The notes under the pieces are model-generated. The model was given only the letters and a program-made list of their open reading frames with translations, was not told the origin of the DNA and ran no database searches. From contig NZ_JAUFPW010000009.1 in NCBI RefSeq assembly GCF_030409415.1, positions 124,001-188,000 of the forward strand: 64,000 nucleotides of DNA, written 5' to 3'. Source of the stretch: Pedobacter aquatilis (lineage in GTDB: Bacteria; Bacteroidota; Bacteroidia; Sphingobacteriales; Sphingobacteriaceae). The translations under genes were made by a program, and so were the position numbers. This document shows positions 28,118-37,322 of this stretch, one piece after another (positions within the stretch are counted from its first letter, which is position 1; each line of letters opens with the position of its first letter).

Positions 28118-28281
28118 ATATTTGGAGAAATAGATAAAGAGTAATACAAAAACAACCTAACTCATCCCATTGCGAAATAATATTTTAGCTATTATCCAAA
28201 AACCATTAAAATAGAAACCTTAACCTGCAAAAAGCCATTAAAACCAAGCATAATTATTACAAAATACACGCCTAATTCCCT

Positions 28282-28312
28282 TTGGTTTCAATGCTTTTAA
28301 TAATTATATTTG
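28282..28312 (+). promoter_or_regulatory. promoter of pdhB
   Basis: TTG (28282-28284), a 20-bp spacer and TATATTTG (28305-28312) match the Bacteroidota consensus well. The start of transcription would fall near 28319. Confidence 0.75.
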
Positions 28313-28333
28313 CCACCGTTATTAAAATTTACA

Positions 28334-29320
28334 ATGAGAGAAATCCAATTTAGAGAAGCACTACGCGAAGCCATGAGCGAAGAAATGCGTAAAGATGACC
28401 GCGTTTTTTTATTAGGTGAAGAAGTAGCAGAATATAACGGAGCGTACAAAGTAAGTCAAGGCATGCTTGATGAATTTGGTGCGAAACGCATTATCGATAC
28501 CCCGATTGCCGAATTAGGTTTCGCAGGTATTGCAACTGGTGCTGCAACAGCAGGCCTTATTCCAATTGTCGAATTTATGACATTCAACTTCTCATTGGTA
28601 GCTATCGACCAAATCATTAACGGCGCAGCTAAAATTTTATCAATGAGCGGTGGTCAGTTCTCATGCCCTATGGTTTTCCGCGGTCCAACAGGTAACGCAG
28701 GTCAATTAGGTGCACAACACTCACAAAACTTCGAAAACTGGTTTGCAAACACTCCAGGTTTAAAAGTAGTTGTTCCATCAACTCCATACGAAGCTAAAGG
28801 TTTATTAAAACAAGCCATTATCGACCCAGACCCAGTAATTTTCATGGAATCTGAAGTAATGTACGGCGATAAAGGCGATGTTCCCGCAGAAGAATATTAC
28901 ATCGAATTCGGTAAAGCAAACGTAACCAAACAAGGTACTGATGTAACCATCGTAACTTTCGGTAAAATGTTAACCCGCGTAGTTAACCCTGCTGTAGAAG
29001 AATTAACTAAAGAAGGAATTAACGTAGAAGTTATCGATTTACGTACCGTTCGTCCTATCGATTACGATACCATTATCGAATCGGTTAAGAAAACAAATCG
29101 CTTAGTTGTGGTTGAAGAAGCTTGGCCGTTAGCATCACTTTCTGGTGAGATTGCTTTCATGGTACAAAAAAGAGCTTTCGATTACCTAGATGCGCCAGTT
29201 TTACGTATCACTTGTGCAGATGTTCCACTTCCATACTCGCCAACATTAATTGCTGCAAGCTTACCAAACGCAGAAAAAGTTATCAAAGCGGTTAAAGAAG
29301 TAATGTACGCTACAAAATAA
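28334..29320 (+). CDS. pdhB: pyruvate dehydrogenase E1 component, beta subunit
   Basis: A 328-residue E1-beta chain: start MREIQFREALREAMSEEM, then DRVFLLGEEVAEYNGAYKVS, GPTGNAGQLGAQHSQ, VVPSTPYEAKGLLK and ITCADVPLPYS. With E1-alpha it decarboxylates pyruvate using thiamine diphosphate and passes acetyl to the E2 lipoate. E1-alpha is not in this window. The start is placed at ATG 28334. An upstream in-frame TTG at 28310 overlaps the promoter. Confidence 0.95.
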   Translation: MREIQFREALREAMSEEMRKDDRVFLLGEEVAEYNGAYKVSQGMLDEFGAKRIIDTPIAELGFAGIATGAATAGLIPIVEFMTFNFSLVAIDQIINGAAKILSMSGGQFSCPMVFRGPTGNAGQLGAQHSQNFENWFANTPGLKVVVPSTPYEAKGLLKQAIIDPDPVIFMESEVMYGDKGDVPAEEYYIEFGKANVTKQGTDVTIVTFGKMLTRVVNPAVEELTKEGINVEVIDLRTVRPIDYDTIIESVKKTNRLVVVEEAWPLASLSGEIAFMVQKRAFDYLDAPVLRITCADVPLPYSPTLIAASLPNAEKVIKAVKEVMYATK

Positions 29321-29385
29321 GCACAACCTGTCAGTCTGAGCTTCCCTAAAAATATCGGGACAAGTATTAGAAGACAAAAAAATAT

Positions 29386-29416
29386 AAATCCTCCAAAGCA
29401 ATTTGGGGGATTTTTT
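29386..29416 (+). terminator. intrinsic terminator of pdhB
   Basis: AAATCC-CCAAA pairs with TTTGG-GGATTT, followed by a T-run to 29416. Confidence 0.8.
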
Positions 29417-29807
29417 ATTCCCTCTTTTAGAGGGGTGCCCGTAGGGCGGGGTGTTCTTTTCACATATAACTACTTTAAAATAAAAGCGTAAAGATTTCTT
29501 CTCCGGGCTCATATGTATCTTACATTCCTTACATGGTCAAATATTTCTGAAAACCAATATCCGTAATTCTTCGGTTACAGCAGTCCCGCCATTCATTTCA
29601 ATCTTTTTGTGCACTACTGTTTTTGCGTCAATTCTCGCCATTGCGTGGCGGAAAGACGTAGCTTTTTTTTCGTCATTATCACAAAAAGTATTTCCATTTC
29701 TGTCTGGTTTATTTAACAAAAACCTGTGCTAAAAACTTAATTGGGTTCCTGCATAAATCAAAAAGCAAATAAATATAATTTATTATCTTAGCTACTAACC
29801 AATTGCT
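29417..29807. repeat. intergenic region with degenerate repeats, no gene
   Basis: Holds a CCCTCTTTTAGAGGG hairpin with GTGCCCGTAGGGCGGGGTG (29420-29452), a GTCCCGC/TTCAATCTTTTTG repeat end (29581-29609) and AAAAGTATTTCCA near 29688. No supportable coding sequence; the short open frames here run across the repeats. Confidence 0.5.
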
Positions 29808-30182
29808 ATGGAAAAGACAGACCCAAAAACCATCGATGAATACATTGCGCTATTCCCTGCAAAAACGCAAGAAATTTTGCAACAAGTTAGAGAAACCATT
29901 CAAAATGCTGTGCCAAACGCAACAGAAGTAATTAGCTATAAAATGCCGGCATTTAAGCAAAATGGTATTTTAGTTTACTTTGCAGGTTATGCAAAACATA
30001 TTGGTTTTTATCCAACAGGCTCAGGCATCGAAGCCTTTCAACACGAATTTGGCGATTATAAATGGAGCAAAGGTGCAGTACAGTTTCCCATAAATAAACC
30101 AATGCCTTTGGATTTGATTACCAGAATTACAAAATTTAAAGCAGAGCGAGATTTGGAAAAAGAAGCGGAGAAAAAGAAATAA
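29808..30182 (+). CDS. DUF1801 (YdhG-like) protein
   Basis: 124 residues of the DUF1801/YdhG family: start KTDPKTIDEYIALFPAKTQEILQQVRETIQNAVPNATEVISYKMPAFKQNG, then KHIGFYPTGSGIEAF and KGAVQFPINKPMPLDLI. One family member (B. subtilis Fra) is an intracellular iron chaperone related to frataxin. The function here is not known. It is a single gene of normal length. Confidence 0.88.
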   Translation: MEKTDPKTIDEYIALFPAKTQEILQQVRETIQNAVPNATEVISYKMPAFKQNGILVYFAGYAKHIGFYPTGSGIEAFQHEFGDYKWSKGAVQFPINKPMPLDLITRITKFKAERDLEKEAEKKK

Positions 30183-30446
30183 TACACATTCTGATACGAT
30201 TCCCCATGTAACCCAAAATAGTTGCATAAACAGAATTTTCTAAACGGGATTGAAGCGGCATATCCCGATTTTTCATCGGGAATATAGCGTAAAGCCCGAC
30301 GGATATTAATAAAATCTACTGTCTTTGCTTTTCAAAAAATCAATCTCTAAAACTCACAAAAACCCTGTAAATCCTACCATAATTTTACTCACAATATCTG
30401 GTGGAAAACTTCATCTTAAAAATCCTTAAATCCAGTAAATCCTGAT
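30183..30446. repeat. intergenic repeat remnant, no gene
   Basis: Contains an ACGGGATTGAAGCGGCATATC segment and a CCCGATTTTTCATCGGG hairpin (about 30264-30282), then AGCCCGACGGATATTAAT. A diverged version of the same string lies near 39868-39940. No protein is supported. Confidence 0.45.
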
Positions 30447-30454
30447 TAGCTTTG
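30447..30454 (+). promoter_or_regulatory. -7 element of tex
   Basis: TAGCTTTG fits TAnnTTTG, 18 bp before the ATG at 30473. No TTG at the usual spacing is seen. Confidence 0.45.
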
Positions 30455-30472
30455 CGACATTAATTTTTGAAT

Positions 30473-32764
30473 ATGTTAGCTCACCATAAAATAATTGCAG
30501 CCGAATTAAACGTTGCAGAAAAACAAGTAACCGCAACCGTAAATTTGTTAGACGAGGGCGCAACAGTACCATTTATTTCGCGTTACCGTAAAGAATTAAC
30601 GGGGAGTTTAGACGAGGTGCAGGTAGCAGGAATACGCGACAGGGTTTTGCAATTACGCGATTTAGACAAGCGCCGCGAAGCGATTTTAAAATCGATGACT
30701 GAGCTTGGAAAACTAACGCCAGAACTGGAAAAACAAATAAACGAAGCTGAAACCATTTCGCTTTTAGAAGATATTTACCTGCCTTACAAACCGAAGCGCA
30801 AAACACGTGCTTCGATGGCAAAAGAAAAAGGTTTGGAACCATTGGCCCTACAAATTTTTGAGCAGAAAAGCTTTGATTTAGAAGCTGCTGCCGATAAATT
30901 TATTGATACCGAGAAAGGCGTAAATACGTTTGATGAAGCTTTGGCTGGCGCAAGAGATATTATTGCCGAAATGATTTCGGAAAATGCAGAAGCCCGTACA
31001 AAAATGCGCACTTATTTTCAGGAAAAGGCGGTCTTCAAATCGGAAGTGATAAAAGGAAAAGAAGAAGAGGGCATTAAGTATAAAGATTATTTTGAGTGGA
31101 CTGAGCCAGTAAAAACAGCGGCCTCGCACCGTGTTTTAGCCATGCGCCGTGGTGAGAAGGAATTGATTTTACGTTTAGACGCTTTGCCTCCCGCAGAAGA
31201 CGCTTTAGCAATTTTAGAAAAACAGTTCATTTTAGGAAATAATGCGGCTTCGAAACAGGTTCAACAAGCTTTAGAAGATGGTTACAAACGTTTATTAGAG
31301 CCAGCAATGGAAACCGAATTGCGTGTTTTAACCAAACAAAAAGCCGATGAAGAAGCGATTCGTGTTTTCGCAGAAAATGCCCGTCAGTTATTGTTGGCTG
31401 CACCAATGGGGCAAAAAAATGTAATGTCTATCGACCCAGGTTTCCGTACGGGTTGTAAAGTGGTTTGTTTGGATAAGCAAGGTCAGCTATTAGAAAACAC
31501 AGCGATTTATCCGCATACCGGACAAGGAAACGTTAAAAATGCAGAAGTTACGATTCAACAACTTTGCGAAAAACATAATGTTGAAGCAATTGCTATTGGC
31601 AACGGAACGGCTGGTAGAGAAACCGAGGCTTTTGTTCGCGGGTTAAATTTACCAAATGTTACAATAGTGATGGTGAATGAAAGTGGTGCTTCAATTTATT
31701 CTGCTTCTGATGTGGCTCGTGAGGAATTTCCAACACAAGATATCACCGTTCGTGGGGCGGTTTCAATTGGTCGTAGATTGATGGACCCATTGGCAGAATT
31801 GGTAAAAATCGACCCGAAATCTATCGGTGTTGGGCAATATCAGCATGATGTTGACCAAACTAAACTACAAGCCAGTTTGGATGATACCGTAATTAGTGCG
31901 GTAAATGCGGTAGGTGTAGAATTAAACACGGCTTCGAAACAAATTTTAGCTTATGTATCTGGTTTAGGACCAACCTTGGCGCAAAACATTGTGGATTACA
32001 GAAACACAAACGGCGCTTTTAAAAACCGTGAAAGCTTGAAAAAAGTAGCTCGCTTGGGCGATAAAGCTTACGAGCAAGCGGCTGGTTTCTTACGTATCCG
32101 CAATGCAGAAAACGTTTTGGATACCAGTGGTGTTCACCCAGAACGTTATGCTGTGGTAGATAAAATGGCCAAAGATTTGGGTACAACTGTTTCGACTTTG
32201 ATGAAAGATGCGCAACTTCAAAAGCAAATTAAACCTCAACAATATGTTACCGATGAAATCGGCTTGCCAACTTTAACTGATATTTTAAAGGAACTGGCAA
32301 AACCCGGTCGCGATCCGCGTGAGCAATTCGAGGCTTTCAGTTTTACGGATGGTGTTAATGAAATAGCTGATTTAAGAATTGGAATGAAATTACCTGGAAT
32401 TGTAACCAACATAACCAATTTCGGTGCTTTTGTAGATATTGGCGTTCACCAGGATGGTTTGGTGCATACCAGTCAGTTGGCTAATCGTTTCGTTGCTAAC
32501 CCGAACGATGTAGTTAAGGTGCATCAAAAAGTTGAAGTTACGGTAATGGAGGTTGATGTGGCTCGTAAAAGGATTTCGTTATCGATGAAGACTGAAGTGG
32601 GGACGAAGGATAAGGAGCAAGGAGCAAAGAATAAAGAACAGAATGCAAAGCATAATCAATCTCGTTCTCAGCCTAAAGTTCAATCTCGTCCTCAATCTCA
32701 ACCTAAAGATGCAGATGGCGATTTGCAAGAGAAATTAGCGAAGTTGAAAGGGATGTTTAAGTAA
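30473..32764 (+). CDS. tex: Tex family RNA-binding transcriptional accessory protein
   Basis: About 763 residues with the Tex layout: an N-terminal helical domain (SRYRKELTGSLDEVQ), a YqgF/RNase H-like domain (SIDPGFRTGCKVVCLD), helix-hairpin-helix repeats (LAQNIVDYRNTNGAFKNRE) and a C-terminal S1 domain (GIVTNITNFGAFVDIGVHQDGL). It binds nucleic acid and modulates transcription in the cytosol. The start is ATG 30473; TTG 30467 is less likely. The Gln/Ser/Pro-rich tail beyond S1 is included in a 306-bp tandem duplication. Confidence 0.93.
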   Translation: MLAHHKIIAAELNVAEKQVTATVNLLDEGATVPFISRYRKELTGSLDEVQVAGIRDRVLQLRDLDKRREAILKSMTELGKLTPELEKQINEAETISLLEDIYLPYKPKRKTRASMAKEKGLEPLALQIFEQKSFDLEAAADKFIDTEKGVNTFDEALAGARDIIAEMISENAEARTKMRTYFQEKAVFKSEVIKGKEEEGIKYKDYFEWTEPVKTAASHRVLAMRRGEKELILRLDALPPAEDALAILEKQFILGNNAASKQVQQALEDGYKRLLEPAMETELRVLTKQKADEEAIRVFAENARQLLLAAPMGQKNVMSIDPGFRTGCKVVCLDKQGQLLENTAIYPHTGQGNVKNAEVTIQQLCEKHNVEAIAIGNGTAGRETEAFVRGLNLPNVTIVMVNESGASIYSASDVAREEFPTQDITVRGAVSIGRRLMDPLAELVKIDPKSIGVGQYQHDVDQTKLQASLDDTVISAVNAVGVELNTASKQILAYVSGLGPTLAQNIVDYRNTNGAFKNRESLKKVARLGDKAYEQAAGFLRIRNAENVLDTSGVHPERYAVVDKMAKDLGTTVSTLMKDAQLQKQIKPQQYVTDEIGLPTLTDILKELAKPGRDPREQFEAFSFTDGVNEIADLRIGMKLPGIVTNITNFGAFVDIGVHQDGLVHTSQLANRFVANPNDVVKVHQKVEVTVMEVDVARKRISLSMKTEVGTKDKEQGAKNKEQNAKHNQSRSQPKVQSRPQSQPKDADGDLQEKLAKLKGMFK

Positions 32765-33268
32765 ATTATATTGTCGTCATTTCGACCGTAGTGGAGTAAT
32801 CTTTGAACTTTGTTTACATATTACAAAGATCTCTCCATTCCGCTGCGCTCCAGTCGAGATGACGACAAATGATGCTAAATCCCATCAAACTTATCCTTAA
32901 ATTCCAATCTTTTCTTTGGTAAACTTTCAAGGTAATTTGTTTGAATAAAGGCTATCATTTCTCAATCTCGTTCTCAGCCTAAAGCTCAATCTCATCCTCA
33001 ATCTCAACCTAAAGATGCAGATGGCGATTTACAGGAAAAATTAGCGAAGTTGAAAGGGATGTTTAAGTAAATTATATTGTCGTCATTTCGACCGTAGTGG
33101 AGTAATCTTTGAACTTTGTTTACATATTACAAAGATCTCTCCATTCCGCTGCGCTCCAGTCGAGATGACGACAAATGATACTAAATCCCATCAAACTTAT
33201 CCTTAAATTCCAATCTTTTCTTTGGTAAACTTTCAGGGTAATTGGTTTGAATAAAAGCTATCATTTCT
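32656..33268. repeat. 306-bp tandem duplication across the tex/mscS junction
   Basis: 32656-32961 and 32962-33268 align with a constant 306-bp offset and only about nine differences. Each copy spans the tex C-terminal tail, the tex stop, a palindrome and the mscS C-terminus. The second tex tail and the first mscS tail are remnants not attached to their genes. Confidence 0.92.
32773..32866. repeat. convergent-gene palindrome (GTCGTCATTTCGAC family)
   Basis: GTCGTCATTTCGACCGTAGT (from 32773) and a right arm ending GTCGAGATGACGAC (32866) pair over most of their length. A second copy is at 33079-33172 through the tandem duplication. It probably serves as a terminator between tex and the mscS gene. 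Confidence 0.75.
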
Positions 33269-34260
33269 TCCCTCACATAACAACGTAAATCAAAAGCTCT
33301 GGAGGAATTAGAAGCACTCATCAAATAACGAACTTCAATAGCGCCATCTTTCGTACTATCCGTAACTTGCACCACATTGACTCTCTTATCCCAAAGGGGA
33401 TTTGAAGTTAGCAATCTGGTTAGCTCTTGGCGCATGGGTTCAATTGGGATGGTATAATCGAGATAAAGGAAAACCGTTCCGAGTAAATCAGCCGAAACCC
33501 TTGTCCAGTTTTGAAAGGGTTTTTCGATGAAATAAGTGATGGGTAAAATTAACCGCCGTTGGTCCCAAATACTAACGACCACATAGGTCAGCGTAATTTC
33601 CTCAACCCTACCCCATTCGCCCTCAACTATTAAAACATCATCTATACGAATGGGCTGTGTAAAAGCAATTTGAAAACCTGCCAGTAAATTTCCAAGCGAT
33701 TTTTGTGCCGCAAAACCGATAATAATTCCGCCAATACCAACACCAGTTAATAGCCCAGCGCCTATTTTTCGCATACTTTCGAAGCTTAGCAGAATAATCG
33801 CGGCCGTAATTAAGATGATTAGTGAAACTATGAACTTGCGAACAAACTGCAGCTGCGTCCTAATTTTTCGTTCCTTTAAATTATTTTCTTTGTTAAGGTC
33901 GTACTTGAGGTAGAAATAATCTTCGAGCACATTTATTAATCGAATTAAAATAAGAGCAAAAGTTGCAGTTAAACATATTTCTAATACTTTATCCAATGGT
34001 AACTTTACTTTCGCAGATATCGCCATTAAATCCAGTGAAAAATTAAGAAATAGTAAAGGAATAAAAACTGCGATTGGTCTGCGGAGGTGTTTTATGGTAG
34101 ATTTTATGATGATGAAATCCCACCAGCGAGATAGCAAAATAAATACTTTATGGATGATAAACTTAACCAAAATACCCAGCAATATTGCAATGATACCAAT
34201 GATTAAGTTCTTTAAAAATAACGGAATAGGATAACCGAAAATATTATCTAAATACTGCAT
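33181..34260 (-). CDS. MscS-type mechanosensitive ion channel
   Basis: 359 residues with about four hydrophobic segments in the first 185 residues and the MscS pore/beta domain: LLTGVGIGGIIIGFAAQKSLGNLLAGFQIAFTQPIRIDDVL, then GEWGRVEEITLTYVVVSIWDQRRLILP. This inner-membrane channel opens under membrane tension to protect against osmotic shock. The C-terminus is the part repeated in the tandem duplication. It is convergent with tex. Confidence 0.9.
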   Translation of the reverse strand: MQYLDNIFGYPIPLFLKNLIIGIIAILLGILVKFIIHKVFILLSRWWDFIIIKSTIKHLRRPIAVFIPLLFLNFSLDLMAISAKVKLPLDKVLEICLTATFALILIRLINVLEDYFYLKYDLNKENNLKERKIRTQLQFVRKFIVSLIILITAAIILLSFESMRKIGAGLLTGVGIGGIIIGFAAQKSLGNLLAGFQIAFTQPIRIDDVLIVEGEWGRVEEITLTYVVVSIWDQRRLILPITYFIEKPFQNWTRVSADLLGTVFLYLDYTIPIEPMRQELTRLLTSNPLWDKRVNVVQVTDSTKDGAIEVRYLMSASNSSRAFDLRCYVREEMIAFIQTNYPESLPKKRLEFKDKFDGI

Positions 34261-34410
34261 TTAAGAAATTTGTTGGTTAATAAATTAGGCTGAAAAGCCA
34301 TAGATACTTTAACAACAAGCATCTTTCACTTTTGTTTGTACCAAAGAAATGGCACAACAATAATAAATTATATACTTTTAGGACTTTGTATTTCAAAACG
34401 AAATTCTAAC

Positions 34411-35073
34411 ATGGATTTTTTCAGTTCCCACAGTATATTTTTTACAATTCTTGGTTACCAGATGAGCTATTTGGAGTTTTTCGCAGTAATAACGGGTATA
34501 ATTTCCGTTATTCTTTCGGCAAAAGCAAGCATCTGGAGTTGGCCGGCAGGCATTGTAAATGTTTTTTTATCTGCCTTTTTCTATTATCAAATTCAGCTGT
34601 ACCCCGATATGTTTCTGATGGTTTTCTTTTTCGTAACCAATATTTTAGGCTGGTGGCGATGGGCAAACCCTAAACCCGAAGAAGAAGACAAAAAGAAAGA
34701 ACTGAAGGTAAGTTTCATGCCTCGAAAGCAGTTTTACATTTGCATTGCCGTTGGCGTTGCAGGGACTATACTCATCGGCATGTTAGCCAGCCAACTTCAT
34801 AATTGGTTTCCGCTGCTGTTTAATTTGCCAAGTGCCTACCCATTTGTCGATTCATTTATTTTAGTGATGAGTGTAATAACCACCTTCTTAATGATTCAAA
34901 AAAGAATTGAATGTTGGATTATTTGGTTGTTGATTGATGTTGTAGCCACTTATTTATACTTTTTAAAAGGAGCCAAATTTTTCGGAGTTGAATATTTCAT
35001 CTTTACCATTATTGCCGCATTTGCCCTATGGAATTGGATTGAAGAGTATAAAAGTTATAATAAAACTGCATGA
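34411..35073 (+). CDS. pnuC: nicotinamide riboside transporter PnuC
   Basis: About 220 residues of a polytopic PnuC-family membrane protein (around seven hydrophobic segments): EFFAVITGIISVILSAKASIWSWPAGIVNVFLS and the NILGWWRW signature, then WCW-type helix IECWIIWLLIDVVATYLYF. It facilitates uptake of nicotinamide riboside across the inner membrane. The start is placed at ATG 34411 (MDFF), where the first hydrophobic segment begins. It overlaps nadR by 4 bp (ATGA), so the two form an operon. No TPP or NAD riboswitch was recognised upstream. Confidence 0.9.
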   Translation: MDFFSSHSIFFTILGYQMSYLEFFAVITGIISVILSAKASIWSWPAGIVNVFLSAFFYYQIQLYPDMFLMVFFFVTNILGWWRWANPKPEEEDKKKELKVSFMPRKQFYICIAVGVAGTILIGMLASQLHNWFPLLFNLPSAYPFVDSFILVMSVITTFLMIQKRIECWIIWLLIDVVATYLYFLKGAKFFGVEYFIFTIIAAFALWNWIEEYKSYNKTA

Positions 35074-36041
35074 AAAGAGGCTTAGTAATCGGCAAGTTTA
35101 TGCCCATTCATAATGGCCATGTTGCATTAATTAACTTCGCAGCAGCACAATGTGATGAACTTATCGTATCAATGAGTTACACTCCAAGCGACCCAATAAA
35201 TGCAGAATTGCGTTTTAATTGGATAAAAGAAATCTTCAAAACCCAACCGAATATTAAACCAGCTTTAATTGCTGATGATTTTGATAATGACAATTTAGCC
35301 CTAGAAGAACGAACCAAAATTTGGGCAAGGAAGATGCAGGAGGTTTATCCAAAAATTGATGTATTGTTTAGTTCAGAAGAATATGGCGAACCATTTGCCT
35401 TAAATTTACAAGCAAAACACTTTCTATTCGACCAGGCGAGACTTGTAATTCCAGTCTCTGCAACAATGATACGCAGTAATCCCCTTAGATGTTGGAACTA
35501 TATTCCTGATGACGTTAAACCACATTTCGTTAAAAAAATCTGTTTCTACGGTCCAGAAAGCACCGGAAAATCTACAATGGCTGAAAAAATGGCTTTGACT
35601 TATGAAACTGAATTTGTTCCAGAAGTTGCCAGAGAATTAATTACCTCGAATGATATTTCTGTTGATGATATTATTAAGATTGGGAACGCACAAACGCAAC
35701 GCGTAATTGATAAAACACGAATTGCAAACAAAGTTCTTTTCTGCGATACAGATATTATTACCACACAGATTTATTCGCAACATTATTTACGAGCCATTCC
35801 TGAGATACTTTTTGAACTTGAAGCCCAAATTAAATATGACTTATATTTTCTTTTAGATATTGATATAGAATGGGTTGCTGATAATTTAAGAGACCAAGGA
35901 CACAGGAGAAAAGAGATGTTTGCTCTATTTAAAAATGAGCTTGATAAGCGAAGTGTTCCATACATCGAAATAAAAGGGGATTACAAAGAAAGAGAGGATA
36001 AAGTAAAAGCAATAATTAATATGATGCTGGAGTTGGAGTGA
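35070..36041 (+). CDS. nadR: NadR-like NMN adenylyltransferase / ribosylnicotinamide kinase
   Basis: A two-domain 323-residue enzyme. An N-terminal nucleotidyltransferase domain (GKFMPIHNGH, residues 8-17) makes NAD from NMN. A C-terminal kinase domain (P-loop GPESTGKST, 161-169) phosphorylates nicotinamide riboside. Together with PnuC it forms a complete riboside salvage route. It has no N-terminal helix-turn-helix, so unlike enterobacterial NadR it is not a repressor. The overlapping start with pnuC supports coupled translation. Confidence 0.92.
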   Translation: MKRGLVIGKFMPIHNGHVALINFAAAQCDELIVSMSYTPSDPINAELRFNWIKEIFKTQPNIKPALIADDFDNDNLALEERTKIWARKMQEVYPKIDVLFSSEEYGEPFALNLQAKHFLFDQARLVIPVSATMIRSNPLRCWNYIPDDVKPHFVKKICFYGPESTGKSTMAEKMALTYETEFVPEVARELITSNDISVDDIIKIGNAQTQRVIDKTRIANKVLFCDTDIITTQIYSQHYLRAIPEILFELEAQIKYDLYFLLDIDIEWVADNLRDQGHRRKEMFALFKNELDKRSVPYIEIKGDYKEREDKVKAIINMMLELE

Positions 36042-36046
36042 AAAAT

Positions 36047-36077
36047 CTATGAGGTAACGAATTGTGACCTCATAGAT
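36047..36077. promoter_or_regulatory. palindrome upstream of the ORF6N gene, candidate operator
   Basis: ATCTATGAGGT is the reverse complement of ACCTCATAGAT around a short centre, lying in the 77-bp gap after nadR. The core GAGGTAAC...TTGTGACCTC (36051-36071) matches 18 of 21 bases of a palindrome inside the ORF6N gene (36331-36351). Confidence 0.6.
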
Positions 36078-36118
36078 TGAATTGATTTTTGTTTATTCAA
36101 TTTAAATCCAATTATGAT

Positions 36119-36480
36119 ATGACAGCTAAACAAACGCTCTCTATCATCCCTGGAAATATTTTAGTAAATAAGATTTATGAAATCCGTGGCCAAAAAGTTA
36201 TGCTGGATAGGGATTTGGCGGAACTTTATGGTATAGAAACCAAAGTTTTAAAACAAGCAGTCAAAAGAAATATTGATAGATTCCCCAACGACTTTATGTT
36301 TGAGCTTAATAAAGAAGAACTTGAAGATTGGAGGTCACAATTTGTGACCTCCAAAGCAGATAAAATGGGGCTAAGAACCAGGACAAAAGCATAGAATTGG
36401 TTTTTAGTTACCTGGATAAATTGATGGAGAAGAAAAACGAGCCAAGAACGAGGATTGGGTTTAAGCCTGATGAGTTATAA
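36119..36480 (+). pseudogene. ORF6N domain protein, frame-broken remnant
   Basis: The N-terminal ORF6N DNA-binding domain is intact (MLDRDLAELYGIETKVLKQAVKRN, FPNDFMFELNKEE, then RSQFVTSK, to about residue 84). The frame then stops (36392-36394). The typical family tail SYLDKLMEKKNEPRTRIGFKPDEL continues in another frame to 36480. The middle (GGRRYLPYAFTEQG-type region and coiled coil) is missing, so it is a deletion plus frameshift relic. Members are phage-type antirepressor/regulator proteins. Confidence 0.8.
36331..36351. repeat. palindrome inside the ORF6N coding sequence
   Basis: GAGGTCACAA-T-TTGTGACCTC is a near-perfect inverted repeat encoding the conserved RSQFVTS stretch. It matches the upstream palindrome at 36051-36071. 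Confidence 0.7.
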
Positions 36481-36790
36481 CGATTTACCTTTCTAATCCA
36501 AACCCGATTGAAGTGGAAATACTTTTTTTGTTTCTTCTACCTAAGATAGATTGCTTCGTCGTTTCGCCTCGCAATGACGTAATATTAAAGGCAGTAGCTG
36601 TTTCAAAAAAGATTGCAACAAAAAGCGGGGCCGAACCCAAACAAAGTACTAGTGAAATTGCTTTACATATTTATGAATGAGATTGCCGCGTCGCTAAGCT
36701 TCTCGCAATGACGAAATTGTTTAGCTTAACGATAGCTTTGTGGAAGTTAAACCTACTACATAAAACGTTCAACTTTTTTCTTACCAACTA
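36481..36790. repeat. intergenic region with several repeat fragments, no gene
   Basis: Contains AACCCGATTGAAGTGGAAAT (36500-36530), a TTGCTTCGTCGTTTCGCCTCGCAATGACG arm (36546-36580), an inverted repeat end (AGATTGCAACAAAAAGCGGGGCC, 36604-36632) and another CTCGCAATGACG arm (36681-36713). No coding sequence is supported. Confidence 0.55.
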
Positions 36791-36791
36791 T

Positions 36792-36821
36792 TTGATAATA
36801 AAAGTTTTCTATCTATCTTTG
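36792..36821 (+). promoter_or_regulatory. promoter of the rplM-rpsI-rpsB operon
   Basis: TTG (36792-36794), a 19-bp spacer and TATCTTTG (36814-36821). The leader of about 48 nt starts with a small hairpin CCCA-TTTTAA-TGGG (36826-36840), a possible control site for the ribosomal protein operon. Confidence 0.75.
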
Positions 36822-36875
36822 CAGTCCCAATTTTAATGGGAATAAATAATTGTTTAATAAATTAAATACAAGCAA

Positions 36876-37319
36876 GTGAATACGTTAAGTTACAAAACTG
36901 TCTCTGCCAATGCGAAAACTGTTAACAAACAGTGGATTGTTGTTGATGCACAAGGCGAGATTTTGGGGCGCTTGTCATCGAAGATCGCTATGATCATCCG
37001 TGGTAAAAACAAGCCTGAATACACCCCACACGTAGATTGCGGAGATAATGTAATTGTTATCAATGCAGACAAGGTTAAATTGACAGGAAACAAATTCAGC
37101 GAAAAGCAATATGTTTCTTATACTGGTTATCCAGGTGGTCAACGTTTTATCTCTCCAAAAGAGTTAATGGCGAAACACCCTCAACGTGTAATCGAGAAAG
37201 CGGTACGTGGTATGTTACCGAAAACTAAATTGGGTAAAAAACTTTACACCAATCTTTTTGTGTATGCTGGTGAAACCCACCCTCATGCAGCTCAATCTCC
37301 AAAAACCATTAAACTTTAA
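36876..37319 (+). CDS. rplM: 50S ribosomal protein L13
   Basis: 147 residues with L13 hallmarks: WIVVDAQGEILGRLSSKIAMIIRGKNKPEYTPHVDCGDNVIVINADKV, YTGYPGGQ and VRGMLPKTKLGKKL. It starts with GTG. It is followed by rpsI after 3 bp, the usual rplM-rpsI pair, then by rpsB. Confidence 0.98.
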   Translation: MNTLSYKTVSANAKTVNKQWIVVDAQGEILGRLSSKIAMIIRGKNKPEYTPHVDCGDNVIVINADKVKLTGNKFSEKQYVSYTGYPGGQRFISPKELMAKHPQRVIEKAVRGMLPKTKLGKKLYTNLFVYAGETHPHAAQSPKTIKL

Positions 37320-37322
37320 GAA

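Noticed and set aside
34261..34410. Possible riboswitch upstream of pnuC
   Set aside because: No TPP (CTGAGA) or recognised NAD-type conserved core was found in the 150-bp gap.
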